A stretch of DNA of 64,000 nt from Gordonibacter massiliensis (ex Traore et al. 2017) (GCA_900170005.1 LT827128.1:310001-374000), one strand, 5' to 3'; numbered from the stretch's first letter, positions 1 through 9,723 are shown. A program made the numbers and translations. The notes: a model not told the origin generated them from the sequence alone.

Positions 1-1
1 G

Positions 2-1021
2 CTCATCGCGTTCCCTGCGGCATCGTTCGTGCGTCGGATCGGCGTTAGAAGCTCCGTCGTCATCGCCATGGCCTGCGCCGTCGTCGGCAACCTGATCGGC
101 TTGCTTTCGGGCACTTCGGTCATGGTGCTCATGGCGTCTCGAATCGTGGAGGGCGCGGGCTTCGGCCTCATGGGAGTCATCGGCGTCACCGCCATCACGC
201 CGTGGTTCCCCAAGGGGCGGCGAGGCCTGCCCCTGGGCGTGTGGGGCATGTGGGTCGCTGCGGCCAACGCCATAACCCCGATGCTCGACGCGGCCATCGC
301 CGAGGCCACGGGGAGCTATCTGAGCGTCTGGCAGTTCCTCCTCGTCTTCGACGTTATCGTGCTCGTGTTGTTCCTGGTGGTCTACCGCGATCCGTCGGAG
401 CCCTACATCGATGCGGCCGAGAAGGCCGGCGAAGTGAAGTTCTCTTACAAGGAGCTGTTCAGCAACAAGGTCGTGTGGGTGCTCGCCTTCGTGTTCTTCG
501 TCGAGGAAGGGGCGTTCATCGCGAGCCAGGGCTTTCTTTCGTCCTACGTGACCACCAGCATCGACGCGCCGCTGATGGTGGGCACCGCCCTGGTCAGCGC
601 GGGCGCCATCTGGGGCGCGTGCTTCAGCCCCATCGCCGGCAAGATATCCGATGCCATAGGGTCGCGGCGCAAGGTGCTGATATTCTGCATGGCCAGCGCC
701 GTGCTGTTCGGCTTACTCGTGTTCTGGGTCACCGACCTGCGCTTGTACGTTCTCGTCATCGTTCTCAACGGTTTCACGGGCGGCGGCGTGGCGGCCATGC
801 TATGGGCGTCCAGCTCCGAGGTCGTGCCCTCCCATCTCATCTCCGGAGCCACGGCGGCGCTCGCCTGCAGCCAGAGCACGGGCATGTTCCTCGGCTCGAT
901 GTTCATGGGTAACGTCATCAACGCCGTGGGATACACGATGGCCGGCTGGTGCGTGCTGGTGCCGTGCTTCGCCATCGGTCTTCTGGCCGTGATCTTCGGC
1001 CTGCGGGGAAAGCTGAGGTAG
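2..1021 (+). CDS. MFS transporter, 5'-truncated by window edge
   Basis: The reading frame is open from base 2, so the gene begins before the window and about 339 C-terminal residues are visible. The protein is a chain of hydrophobic helices with MFS features: a helix followed by the short basic loop FVRRIGVRSS, the segment SRIVEGAGFGLMG, and a central hydrophilic loop (about residues 120-145) between two six-helix halves. In the second half, GKISDAIGSRRK is the usual MFS loop 8-9 basic motif. It acts in the cytoplasmic membrane; the substrate cannot be told. The GTG at 29 is inside the gene and is unlikely to be the real start. The neighbour downstream is convergent. Confidence 0.85.
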   Translation, partial: LIAFPAASFVRRIGVRSSVVIAMACAVVGNLIGLLSGTSVMVLMASRIVEGAGFGLMGVIGVTAITPWFPKGRRGLPLGVWGMWVAAANAITPMLDAAIAEATGSYLSVWQFLLVFDVIVLVLFLVVYRDPSEPYIDAAEKAGEVKFSYKELFSNKVVWVLAFVFFVEEGAFIASQGFLSSYVTTSIDAPLMVGTALVSAGAIWGACFSPIAGKISDAIGSRRKVLIFCMASAVLFGLLVFWVTDLRLYVLVIVLNGFTGGGVAAMLWASSSEVVPSHLISGATAALACSQSTGMFLGSMFMGNVINAVGYTMAGWCVLVPCFAIGLLAVIFGLRGKLR

Positions 1022-1331
1022 CGAGCGCGAAGAGGCCCCGTGCTGCGGCGAAGGGCTTTGGTGGGCGGTCGGTCTTGCGAAGGCCTCCCGCTCGTCGGGG
1101 CTCTTCGCCGCAGCGTTTGGGGGGGGGGGGCTTCGTGGCTGCGACCCAAACGCATCATGGCCAACGTTGCTGAAGCGGGTCGGGCGCGGAAAGGCTGTCG
1201 CGGATCGCTTGATTGATACGGGCTTTTGCGCCATGAATATCCGGGATAGCGGGGGCGTGGCGCAATCTGAAGAGGTCGGCGCGATCGTCGTGTTTTCGGT
1301 TGCGCTGCGCTCCGAAGCCGATTCGATCGGC
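1022..1331. other. Intergenic region with competing stem-loops
   Basis: No gene is seen between the convergent MFS and LuxR genes. Two alternative stems share a 3' arm. One pairs 1027-1040 with 1096-1108 (13 bp, one bulge). The other pairs 1042-1053 (GCTGCGGCGAAG) with 1103-1114 (CTTCGCCGCAGC), perfectly over 12 bp. They cannot form together. Neither is followed by a T-tract; a 12-G run follows instead. This could be a terminator region or an RNA switch. Confidence 0.5.
1119..1130. repeat. Poly-G tract of 12
   Basis: Twelve consecutive G residues follow the competing stems. Tracts of this length are prone to polymerase slippage and to sequencing or assembly error. It lies outside the coding regions called here. 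Confidence 0.9.
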
Positions 1332-1742
1332 TTATTTGTTCAGTCGCTCTTCCACGATCCCTATGAGTTCGTCGCGAGAGTGAATTCCCAGTTTTTGATA
1401 AATGTTGAAGGAATGGGTTTTGACGGTGGCATTTCCTATGTGGAGTTCCTTCGCTATGGCCACGTTGCTCTTTCCTCGCGCGAAATACGACAACACCTCT
1501 TCCTCCCGCTTTGAAAGGGCAAACGAATGCGCGATGTCGTGGCACGCATCCTTGAGGAGCGTGAGTGATTCGGATTCCTCCGCAAGGGCTTCCGGGCAAG
1601 CTCCTTCGTCTGATTCGGCGTGGATTGCGGAGGCGATATCATCAATGCTGCGCCGTATCGCTTCGAGCGTTCTTGTTGCCTTGAAGCAGAGCAGGGCTAT
1701 CGCAATGCAGGAAACGAGCAGCATCAATTCCAAAACGAACAC
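1332..1742 (-). CDS. Short LuxR-type regulator with one TM helix
   Basis: This is a 136-residue protein. Residues 1-21 form one hydrophobic helix (VFVLELMLLVSCIAIALLCF). A charged linker of about 45 residues follows, then a LuxR/GerE helix-turn-helix from about residue 73: LSKREEEVLSYFARGKSNVAIAKEL followed by NATVKTHSFNIYQKLGIHSRDEL. The GTG start at 1742 is chosen because AAGGAGG lies 6 bases before it. The frame stays open to 2165, but that extension has no protein-like composition and no ribosome site. Other regulators here carry 10-12 membrane helices, so this is either a minimal form or the surviving 3' end of a longer gene. It has its own good promoter, which argues that it is functional. 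Confidence 0.75.
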   Translation of the reverse strand: MFVLELMLLVSCIAIALLCFKATRTLEAIRRSIDDIASAIHAESDEGACPEALAEESESLTLLKDACHDIAHSFALSKREEEVLSYFARGKSNVAIAKELHIGNATVKTHSFNIYQKLGIHSRDELIGIVEERLNK

Positions 1743-1866
1743 GGAAAGCCTCCTTGTAGATAGCGAATTGCTGATGCCGAAAGCGTAGAAGATCCGAGCG
1801 CCCGATGCAAAACGATGAGATTTACCTGCGGCAGCGCGTGGACAAAGAATAGCTAAGACCTTGGAA

Positions 1867-1895
1867 ATTTTATCAAAAAGCAGGGCTTCCCACAA
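1867..1895 (-). promoter_or_regulatory. Sigma70-type promoter of the short LuxR gene
   Basis: On the minus strand TTGTGG (1895-1890) and TAAAAT (1872-1867) are separated by 17 bp. The -10 is preceded by TGA, giving an extended -10. Predicted transcription starts near 1859, leaving a leader of about 115 nt before the GTG at 1742. Confidence 0.55.
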
Positions 1896-2020
1896 TGAGA
1901 CGCTGATGGCTTCGGCGGATATTTGAGCGCCGGTTCCAAGGCAAGGCGACGTAGTCGATCGGTTTACGGCAAGCCGTCGAAAATACTCCTGCCGTCCTGT
2001 TTGTCGGGTGAATGAAAGAA

Positions 2021-2075
2021 AGTCCTTCCCTTCCAAGATGGAATTATCGAGAAACCATCTTGGAGGGGAAGGACT
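2021..2075 (-). terminator. Long hairpin, probable terminator
   Basis: Arms 2021-2041 and 2055-2075 pair over 20 of 21 positions around a 13-nt loop. On the minus strand the stem is followed by TTTCTTTCATT, so it could end transcription of the surface-protein gene that stops at 2200. The stem is longer than most terminators, so a small inverted-repeat element is an alternative. Confidence 0.55.
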
Positions 2076-2145
2076 GCGAGAAGCGCGGATCCGCTTTATA
2101 CCGCAGCTTGCGTTCCGCTTGAAGCTGCTCTGCACGAGCAAGGTT

Positions 2146-2180
2146 GCAGGGAGGGCGTCATACATCGACGTCCTCCCTGC
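2146..2180. other. Stem-loop just after the surface-protein gene
   Basis: Arms 2146-2159 (GCAGGGAGGGCGTC) and 2167-2180 (GACGTCCTCCCTGC) pair at 13 of 14 positions with a 7-nt loop, 20 nt past the stop of the gene at 2200. There is no T-run on either side. It forms a tandem with the hairpin at 2021-2075 and may protect the mRNA end or help termination. Confidence 0.5.
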
Positions 2181-2199
2181 TCAAGCACTGTGTCCTCGT

Positions 2200-3477
2200 C
2201 TACGTGAGCATGATAACCACTTGCTCTGCAAAGTCGCTTGGGAGCATAGGGGCCAATGTCTGTTGAGCTTTGACTATGTCGCCGCGCATAAGGGTGATCG
2301 ACGACGGCACAAACGCCATCCAACGGCCGTCTGAGCCTACGGTAACCTGAGACGAGCCTTTCCCGTTTGGCCATTCGAGGTTCACGGTCGCATCGGGCAG
2401 CCCGTATCCGTCAACCATCCATGCTCCTTGGGTGATCGTGTCGATCAGCGGGGGAGGCGTCTTCGCCACGGGCCGCGGCGTGTTCGCGACTGAGAACTGG
2501 CTCATGGGCGCCCCGTCGATGGTCACGCCGGTCGCGTCGACCTCCACGGCATAGCTCGTCGAATCGTCCAGGTATCCGGTAGGAGCCTGGCTCTCCACCA
2601 GGGCGTAGCTTCCGAAGGGCACGTCGGGGAAGGTCACGATGCCTTCCGCGCTCGATACGGTCGTGAAGGTGCCGTTCGCGCCGGAAAGCGTGAACTCCGC
2701 ATCGGCAAGCGGGTTGCCGCTCGCGGAGTCCGTCTTCAGGAACGTAACCGTTTGGGTGGTGGGAGTCGGCGCGGGAATGGTGTAGACCGCGGCGGCTTTG
2801 AGGTCCTTCTGGTCGTCGATCGCCTTGATGGAATGGGTCGCATGCAGCGAGGAGGGGTCGGCGTACGCTTTGCCCGCAGCTGGCATGCCGGCTGCCGCGA
2901 CCGGCGCTGCGAGGGCCGCCACCAGCACAAGCGCCATCACGTCGCCCGGCTTGACCTTGCGGCGATGCGCCGCCACGGCGACCGCGGCGGCGGCCACCAG
3001 CACCCCTGCGGCGATCAGCGCTCCGGGAAGCCCGTCGCCCGTGTTCGCCAGCGCCGCGGCTTTTGCGGGCGTCGCGGATCCGCCGGTTCCCTTGTCGCCA
3101 TCGCCGTTGGCCACGGGCAGGACGGCCTCGAAGTCGATGGCGAGCGTCTCTCCCGGCGCGAGCAACGCGGCGGACGCCTCGGGCGGAACGACGGTGAACG
3201 ACGGATCGCTCGGCAGATCGACCGTCAACCTCACGTCTTGAACGGGGAAGTCGTTGGTGTTCTCGACCACCGCGCGGCCCTTGATGGTGTCTCCGGCGAC
3301 GTACGCGGTCTTCTCGGTGTCGATGGTGAGCGCCACACCGTCCTGGGTTTCCTGCGCGGCGAAAGCCGTTTTCGGCATCGCCGCCATGATCAGGGCGAGC
3401 AAAAGCGCTGCGGCCGCGCATGCGAGCATGCGCCCGGGGTGCGTCTCGAACGATCGACGCGCTGTTCTCTGAAGCAT
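2200..3477 (-). CDS. Surface protein with SpaA-like domain and internal sortase-like signal
   Basis: This 425-residue protein has a signal peptide (about 1-41, ending AFAAQ) and a beta-rich extracellular segment (45-120). Next comes LANTG at 143-147 with a hydrophobic helix (152-170) and HRRK, which looks like a complete C-terminal sortase signal, but in mid-protein. A second signal-like hydrophobic stretch follows (178-198). Then comes a Cna-B/SpaA pilin-type domain (about 240-335) with FLKTD (Lys248) and ESQAPTGY (293-302), the usual Lys and E-box of isopeptide-forming folds. An Ig-like segment ends the chain. AGGAGG 6 bases before ATG 3477 supports the start. The layout resembles two surface proteins joined in one frame. 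Membrane or wall attachment is inferred; the role may be adhesion. Confidence 0.7.
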   Translation of the reverse strand: MLQRTARRSFETHPGRMLACAAAALLLALIMAAMPKTAFAAQETQDGVALTIDTEKTAYVAGDTIKGRAVVENTNDFPVQDVRLTVDLPSDPSFTVVPPEASAALLAPGETLAIDFEAVLPVANGDGDKGTGGSATPAKAAALANTGDGLPGALIAAGVLVAAAAVAVAAHRRKVKPGDVMALVLVAALAAPVAAAGMPAAGKAYADPSSLHATHSIKAIDDQKDLKAAAVYTIPAPTPTTQTVTFLKTDSASGNPLADAEFTLSGANGTFTTVSSAEGIVTFPDVPFGSYALVESQAPTGYLDDSTSYAVEVDATGVTIDGAPMSQFSVANTPRPVAKTPPPLIDTITQGAWMVDGYGLPDATVNLEWPNGKGSSQVTVGSDGRWMAFVPSSITLMRGDIVKAQQTLAPMLPSDFAEQVVIMLT

Positions 3478-3866
3478 GGGTAACCTCCTGATCTAGGAAG
3501 CCGGCCAAACGGCCCCTCGATCTGTGCATGGGACATACGTAGGCTCATGTATATCAGAGAACGGAAAGCCGTCAGTAACGGCCGGTTAACGACTAGGTGT
3601 CGCGCAATAAACGACCAGGCACGATGCGATGCGGCCCGCAGCCAGCCGGCTTTTCGCGCATCTTTTCGGCTTTGTGCGGTGCGGGTTTGCATGAAAGGGA
3701 TCGCGGCCGCTTGCGAGGGCGCGCGAAGGGGATGCGACCTTCGAAGCCATGCGAAAGGGCCGCCGAAGCGGCCCTTTCTGGGAAGTGCGGATTCCGGCCT
3801 GCGGGTTCGGAAGGGGAGGGAGGGTGCGCGCACGCGCATGTCCGCCCGCCGGGCCGGAATACGGGT
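3478..3866. other. Intergenic region
   Basis: Between two minus-strand genes. It holds the Shine-Dalgarno of the surface-protein gene (3484-3489) and a terminator hairpin at 3753-3778. No gene is seen; short open frames here lack ribosome sites. Confidence 0.5.
3753..3778 (-). terminator. Terminator of the flavoreductase gene
   Basis: GAAAGGGCCGC and GCGGCCCTTTC form a perfect 11-bp stem with a CGAA loop, about 90 nt after the stop at 3867. There is no long U-tract, but the stem ends in TTTC. Confidence 0.6.
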
Positions 3867-5552
3867 TTAGGCGAAGTCGAGCTCGCCGATGGTCGTGTCC
3901 TTGGCGCACGCCTCGCCCACCAGCTGGCCGAACGTCACGCAGCGGCCGTGGCTCACGCCGGGGCAGTGCACCGGGTAGTCCTTGCCGAAGAAGTCGCCTT
4001 GCACGTTGCCGATGGCGAACAGGCCGGCAATGGGCTCGTCCTCGGCGGTGAGCACCTGGGAGTCGGCGTTCACGTGGAGGCCGAACGGGATAGTCAGCGT
4101 GGAGCACACGTTCTTCGTGGCGTAGAACGGCGGGGTCTTCACCGGTGCGAGCCACTGCGCGGGCACGTCGAAGTCGACGTCCTCGCCGGCCTCGGCCATG
4201 CTGTTGTAGCGCTCCACGGTGGCCTTGAACGTGTCGGCCGGAATGTCCAGCTGCTTGGCCAGGTCGTCCAGCGTGTCGGCCTTGACGAGCTTGCCGTTGC
4301 CCAGCCATTTCTCCATGACGGCGTCCAATCCGTCCATGAAGCGGTCGAAGCGCTCGGGCTGCTGCTGCATGAGGTAGGTTTCGTAGTCCGAATCGAAGAC
4401 GGACCACGCCACGTTGCCGGGGGTGTTCATGCGGGCGTTCGTCAGCATGGGCTCGAAGGGCATCTCGGCGCCGTAGCGCTCGCCGTTGGCGTTCACGGCC
4501 AGCCAGCTCATGATGAACGAGGTCAGGTTGAACTCGAGCGTGTCGAGCGTGAACTGGTGGACCATCGGGGCGGCTTCGCTCTTCGACAGGGCGGCGCCGG
4601 CCCAGGCGCCCATGAGCAGGCCGTCGCCGTTGTTGAACCCGGCCGGCGCGTAGCAGTTGGAGTCCGAGCGGTTCGAGATGGGGCAGAACGCGTCGATCAT
4701 CTCCTGGTTGCCGCCGATGTCGCCCGTGGCCAGGATCACGCCCTTCTTGGCGTTGTACTGCACGTGCTTGCCGTCCTTCGTGGTGACGACGACGCCGGTG
4801 ACGCCGCTTGCCGCGTCACCCACCAGCTGCTCGGCGCGCGCTTCGAACACGAACTCGGCGCCGTTGTCCACGGCGGAGTTGTACACGAGCTCGCCCAGCG
4901 TCACGTTGACCGGCTGCCCGTCGTCGCGCGCATCGTACTTCTCGCCGCCGCGCACGAACGACACGGCGTCGGGGTAGACGCGCCAGTGATCGGGCAGCTT
5001 GGACCAGTTGCCGTACTTGGCGGTGCCGGACAGCGCGGGCACCATGCTCACGCCGTTCTTGGAACCCAGCTCCTCGATGTAGTCGAACACCTCGCCGGAG
5101 CGCGACGCCCACACGTAGATGAGGTCGTAGTTCGTGGTCTGGTGCGACGCCTGGTGCAGGAAGCGGGCGGCGACGCGAGGATCGAGGTCGAAGCCCTGCT
5201 CCTTGTGGAACTTGCTGCCGATGTGGCCCACGTCCACGCCGCGCACGGAGAACGTGGTGTTGCGCTCGATGACCACCGTCTTCGCGCCGTTGCGGGCGGC
5301 GGCTTCGGCGGCGTTGATGCCCGCGAGGCCCGCGCCCACGACCACCACGTCGAAGTCCTGCGTCTCGGCCACGTCGGTGATGGCGGCGGGCGCCACCTCC
5401 CACGTGTGCTTGCCGGTCGCAGCTTCGCCCGACGCGCTGGGCGCCTGCTCCTTGGAGCTGGACGGGCTGCAGCCCGGCAGCGCCACCGCGGCCGCCGCCA
5501 CGGCGCCCGTGGCAAAGGCGCCCTTCAGAAAGCTCCTGCGATTGATATCCAT
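3867..5552 (-). CDS. Tat-exported lipoprotein flavoprotein, fumarate reductase-like
   Basis: This 561-residue protein starts with a twin-arginine signal (RRSFLKGAFA, residues 5-14) that ends in a lipobox-like LPGC (Cys28). It is probably exported folded with FAD and anchored outside the membrane. An FAD-binding fold follows, with GAGLAG (73-78) and VVIER closing the first Rossmann strand. The C-terminal HCPGVSHGRCVTFG segment fits the FAD_binding_2 group of flavocytochrome c fumarate and urocanate reductases. No haem CxxCH or FMN-binding domain is present, so electrons must come from another protein. The substrate is unknown. ATG 5552 is preferred over upstream starts because the Tat signal begins there, with AAGGGG upstream. 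The LuxR gene lies 153 bp upstream on the same strand and is the likely regulator. Confidence 0.85.
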   Translation of the reverse strand: MDINRRSFLKGAFATGAVAAAAVALPGCSPSSSKEQAPSASGEAATGKHTWEVAPAAITDVAETQDFDVVVVGAGLAGINAAEAAARNGAKTVVIERNTTFSVRGVDVGHIGSKFHKEQGFDLDPRVAARFLHQASHQTTNYDLIYVWASRSGEVFDYIEELGSKNGVSMVPALSGTAKYGNWSKLPDHWRVYPDAVSFVRGGEKYDARDDGQPVNVTLGELVYNSAVDNGAEFVFEARAEQLVGDAASGVTGVVVTTKDGKHVQYNAKKGVILATGDIGGNQEMIDAFCPISNRSDSNCYAPAGFNNGDGLLMGAWAGAALSKSEAAPMVHQFTLDTLEFNLTSFIMSWLAVNANGERYGAEMPFEPMLTNARMNTPGNVAWSVFDSDYETYLMQQQPERFDRFMDGLDAVMEKWLGNGKLVKADTLDDLAKQLDIPADTFKATVERYNSMAEAGEDVDFDVPAQWLAPVKTPPFYATKNVCSTLTIPFGLHVNADSQVLTAEDEPIAGLFAIGNVQGDFFGKDYPVHCPGVSHGRCVTFGQLVGEACAKDTTIGELDFA

Positions 5553-5705
5553 GGTGATATCCCCTTCCCTCGATACCCTCGGATCCCCTGCGGTCCGCGT
5601 GTTGCCGCACGTGCCGCGGGACGCGGGACTCGTGTCCCGCACGGCTATCATCATGCGGGCAGCCAGGGAAGGGGCGCAACGCGCGAAAGACCGTATTTGA
5701 GAAAA

Positions 5706-7199
5706 TCAGGCGACTTCCGTGAGGGCATCTCCGTTATCACGCGAATCGGGTGACAGGGGTCCCGCCGGGGGAAACACGGCGTCGATGAACTGCTGGCGGT
5801 CGTGCACCTCGGCCTTCTGGTAGATGTGGCGCACGTGCGTGCCCACCGTGTTCTCCGATATCCTCAGACGCTCCGCGATCCACGGCTGCGTGCGCCCGTA
5901 GGCCAGCAGCGCGGCTATCTCGCGTTCGCGGGCCGTCAGGCCGAGCGCCTCGAAGCGCTCGTCGAGCAGCGCCTGCTGGCCGCGTGGGTCGGCCTCGACC
6001 GCCAAGGGCGTCCGGCCGAACAGCGTCCATATGTCCTCGCTGCTCAGCAAGAGCACGGTGGCTATGACCACGAGATACCCCACCGCCGTCGTCTCCGCGG
6101 CCACGAACCCGCCCTCCAAGTCCCCGCTGCCCACGAGCGCGATGCCCGCGAGGAAGCCTGCCACGGTGCACAGCACGCTCAGCAGGCGCATGAGGGCGAT
6201 GGTCTTCAGCGGCTCGCGCGACTGGGCGTGGGCGATCTGCGAGAACGCCACCCAGATCAGCAGGTCGAACGCCGTGTAGCCGCTGATGATGATGGCGCCC
6301 GATATCCAGAACAGATCGCTGCCGTACAAAAAGGGCATCATCATGAACCCGGCGATCATGGCCAGAAGGCCCACCCGGTACACGGCGCTCGCGCGCCGCG
6401 CCGCCACCACGATGAGGGCGAACATGAGCACCGCCGCAACGCCGCGCACCACCTGGACCAGGATGCCGCTCGCCTCGTTGCCGGCGAACGACGAGAACGA
6501 CACGAGGTGCTGCATGTAGCCGAAGCCGCCCATGACCAGCATCACGGCGCACAGAAGCGTCATAGTGGTGCCCAGGTGGGTTTTGAGGTGCGCCCGCACG
6601 CCGCCGGCCGCGCGCGGCGTGTCATCCCGAGGCTTCGCGTAGGTGCGCAGGTCGGGCTCGAGCGAGACGAGGAACGCCCCGGAGGCCAGCGGCAACAGCG
6701 CGAAGAACACGGCCGAGGCCTCGGGTATCATGAACAGAAGCGGCGTGTCGATAACGACGGCGCATGCGAACCCGCCCGCCACGTAGGGCGTGGCGCTGCG
6801 CGCTCCGTCGTGGCAGTACGCGGCGCCCCAGGCCGTTTGGAACACGGCCATGAACGCGCCGCCGCACACGCCGCCCGCCGCGAGCGCGATCCATCCCAGG
6901 TTGAGGCCCGCCAGCAGGAACAGCAACGAACCCGCGGTGCCGAGCGCCGCCGCGACCAGCGGCAGGCGCCTACCGGCGAGCAAATCGTTGACCGCAGCCG
7001 GCTTCCTCAGCGCCACGACGAACCCCGGCGCACTCAACCCGAACACGGCCGCCGCCGCCAGCTCCGACATGAGCCCGAAGCTCTCCGGCCGCACGAAGAA
7101 CACGCTCATGAACAGCGCGTCGAGCCATGCCCAGAAAAACGCCGATCCCACGATGATCCTGATGCCGGCCGTGCCGTGAACCCGATCCAGCAGTTTCAT
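5706..7199 (-). CDS. Membrane-bound LuxR regulator with about 12 TM helices
   Basis: This 497-residue protein has roughly twelve hydrophobic helices in residues 12-385, laid out like an MFS carrier. A cytoplasmic LuxR DNA-binding domain follows at about 425-485 ([25 protein letters not shown], then [24 protein letters not shown]). The likely role is sensing a small molecule at the membrane and controlling neighbouring enzyme genes. The flavoreductase directly downstream on the same strand is the natural target. ATG 7199 has GGAGGG 8 bases upstream. The signal sensed cannot be read from the sequence. Confidence 0.85.
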   Translation of the reverse strand: MKLLDRVHGTAGIRIIVGSAFFWAWLDALFMSVFFVRPESFGLMSELAAAAVFGLSAPGFVVALRKPAAVNDLLAGRRLPLVAAALGTAGSLLFLLAGLNLGWIALAAGGVCGGAFMAVFQTAWGAAYCHDGARSATPYVAGGFACAVVIDTPLLFMIPEASAVFFALLPLASGAFLVSLEPDLRTYAKPRDDTPRAAGGVRAHLKTHLGTTMTLLCAVMLVMGGFGYMQHLVSFSSFAGNEASGILVQVVRGVAAVLMFALIVVAARRASAVYRVGLLAMIAGFMMMPFLYGSDLFWISGAIIISGYTAFDLLIWVAFSQIAHAQSREPLKTIALMRLLSVLCTVAGFLAGIALVGSGDLEGGFVAAETTAVGYLVVIATVLLLSSEDIWTLFGRTPLAVEADPRGQQALLDERFEALGLTAREREIAALLAYGRTQPWIAERLRISENTVGTHVRHIYQKAEVHDRQQFIDAVFPPAGPLSPDSRDNGDALTEVA

Positions 7200-7520
7200 A
7201 TTCGATTCCCTCCCTTGGCGGGGGATTATACCAGCTACCGCATTCCTCTGCCGCGCCTATGGTTTCCGCAAGGCCTCCTGTCCGCCTCTCGAACTTGTGC
7301 GCAAGTTGTGTGCGCAAATCCACTCTTGATCGATGACCCCGAGGGGTTTATAATTCTTGGTTGCGTCTGGTCATTGATAGATACACCCGGACGCGTGGTA
7401 TACCGGAGTCGCGTGCGTCAAGCCTCCCCAGGGCGCAGCGGCAATCGGAACCCACGAAGCGACAAGGGATCTTTGGGGTACGGAGAGGCGTGCGAGCAAA
7501 GGTCCGAAGAAAGGACAGTA
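7200..7520. other. Divergent intergenic region before rplB
   Basis: The region separates the minus-strand LuxR gene from rplB. It holds the rplB promoter (7326-7354) and a leader of about 160 nt. No trace of rplW, which normally lies directly before rplB, is seen. Confidence 0.6.
7326..7354 (+). promoter_or_regulatory. Promoter of the rplB operon
   Basis: TTGATC (7326-7331) and a consensus TATAAT (7349-7354) are spaced by exactly 17 bp. Transcription would start near 7361, about 160 nt before the rplB ATG. This is the best promoter match in the window and fits a strongly expressed ribosomal operon. Confidence 0.8.
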
Positions 7521-8351
<831 letters not shown>

Positions 8352-8374
8352 CGCGAGCACGTTAAGGAGTAATA

Positions 8375-8647
8375 GTGAGTAGAAGTTTGAAAAAGGGTCC
8401 TTTCGTCGAACCGCGCCTTCTTGATCGCATCGAGAAGATGAACGCGGCGAACGAGAAGAACGTCGTCAAGACCTGGTCTCGCTCGAGCACCATCTTCCCG
8501 GAGATGGTGGGCCACACCATCGCCGTGCACGATGGCCGCAAGCACGTGCCGGTCTACGTTACCGAATCCATGGTCGGCCACAAGCTGGGCGAATTCGCCC
8601 CGACCCGCACGTTCAAGGGTCACTCCGCCGACAAGGGCAAGCGATAA
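8375..8647 (+). CDS. rpsS: 30S ribosomal protein S19
   Basis: 90 residues beginning [16 protein letters not shown] and carrying [21 protein letters not shown], both typical of S19. The start is GTG with TAAGGAG upstream. It lies 23 bp after rplB. Confidence 0.98.
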   Translation: MSRSLKKGPFVEPRLLDRIEKMNAANEKNVVKTWSRSSTIFPEMVGHTIAVHDGRKHVPVYVTESMVGHKLGEFAPTRTFKGHSADKGKR

Positions 8648-8662
8648 GAAGGGGTGAAAACA

Positions 8663-9004
8663 ATGGAAGCTAAAGCTGTAGCACGCTATGTCCGCGTTTC
8701 GCCCCGCAAGGCGCGCATCGTAGTAGACCTGGTCCGCGGCAAGTCCGTTATCCAGGCCCGCGAGATCCTCGCGTTCACGAACCGCGGTGTGGCGGAAGCC
8801 GTCGAGAAGACGCTGAACTCCGCCGTGGCCAACGCCGAGCACCAGCACCACGTGCGTCCGGAATCGCTCATCGTGAAAACGGCCTTCGTCGACGAAGGCC
8901 CCACGCTGAAGCGCATCCGTCCGCGCGCCAAGGGCTCCGCGTCGCGCATCCGCAAGCGCACGAGCCACATCACGATCATCGTTGCACCGCGAGAGGAGGC
9001 ATAA
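8663..9004 (+). CDS. rplV: 50S ribosomal protein L22
   Basis: 113 residues with the L22 pattern [16 protein letters not shown] near the N-terminus and the C-terminal hairpin around [19 protein letters not shown] that lines the exit tunnel. ATG 8663 is 8 bases after GGGG. A GTG at 8654 overlaps that ribosome site and is rejected. Confidence 0.97.
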   Translation: MEAKAVARYVRVSPRKARIVVDLVRGKSVIQAREILAFTNRGVAEAVEKTLNSAVANAEHQHHVRPESLIVKTAFVDEGPTLKRIRPRAKGSASRIRKRTSHITIIVAPREEA

Positions 9005-9009
9005 GCCGT

Positions 9010-9723
9010 ATGGGTCAGAAAGTTAGCCCCACCGGGTTCCGCCTTGGCATCACCGAAGATTGGCGCAGCCGTTGGTACTCCGACAAGGACTACGCCAAGA
9101 ACCTGGAAAACGACTTGGCCATCAGGAAGTTCTTGGACAAGTACCTCGCCCGCGCCGCCGTCTCCAAGATTGAGATCGAGCGCGCCGGCGACAAGATCAA
9201 GGTCATCATCACCACGGCCCGCCCGGGCGTCGTGATCGGCAAGAAGGGCGCCGAGATCGACTCTTTGCGCAAGAAGCTGGAGAAGGTTGCCAGCGGCCCG
9301 GTGTCCATCGAGGTCGTCGAGGTCAAGCGCCCCGAGCTCGATGCGGCGCTCATCGCGCAGTCCGTGGCCGAGCAGCTCGAGGGCCGCGTGGCCTTCCGCC
9401 GCGCCATGCGCAAGGCGGTCCAGTCCGCCCGCAAGAGCGGTGCCAAGGGCATCCGCATCCAGTGCTCCGGCCGCCTGGGCGGCGCGGAGATGAGCCGTCG
9501 CGAGTGGTATCGCGAAGGCCGCGTGCCGCTGCACACGCTGCGCGCGAAGATCGACTACGGTTTCTGCACCGCCGCCACGACGATGGGCTCCATCGGCGTG
9601 CAGGTGTGGGTGTACCACGGCGAGATGCTCCCCGGCCAGAAGGCTCCGCAGCCGGCGCTCGAGGGCAGCTCCCGTCCGAACCGTTCCCGTCGCAACGACC
9701 GCAACGAGAGGGGGGCGAAGTAA
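9010..9723 (+). CDS. rpsC: 30S ribosomal protein S3
   Basis: 237 residues with [14 protein letters not shown] at the start and a KH domain containing [21 protein letters not shown] precedes the ATG. The basic C-terminal tail ([16 protein letters not shown]) is typical of actinobacterial-like S3 proteins. Confidence 0.98.
   Translation: MGQKVSPTGFRLGITEDWRSRWYSDKDYAKNLENDLAIRKFLDKYLARAAVSKIEIERAGDKIKVIITTARPGVVIGKKGAEIDSLRKKLEKVASGPVSIEVVEVKRPELDAALIAQSVAEQLEGRVAFRRAMRKAVQSARKSGAKGIRIQCSGRLGGAEMSRREWYREGRVPLHTLRAKIDYGFCTAATTMGSIGVQVWVYHGEMLPGQKAPQPALEGSSRPNRSRRNDRNERGAK

Larger units (their letters stand above)
1743..2199. other. Intergenic region: promoter and two hairpins
   Basis: This stretch has no supportable gene. 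It holds the promoter of the short LuxR gene (1867-1895, minus) and two strong hairpins (2021-2075 and 2146-2180) downstream of the surface-protein gene. The rest shows nothing recognisable. Confidence 0.6.

Noticed and set aside
1743-2165. Upstream extension of the short LuxR reading frame
   Set aside because: The frame stays open but the translation has no protein-like pattern, no ribosome site, and overlaps the gene's promoter; the GTG at 1742 has a perfect Shine-Dalgarno.
5802-7520. Long open frame leading into rplB
   Set aside because: It is antisense to the LuxR gene and crosses the rplB promoter; L2 has its full normal length from ATG 7521.
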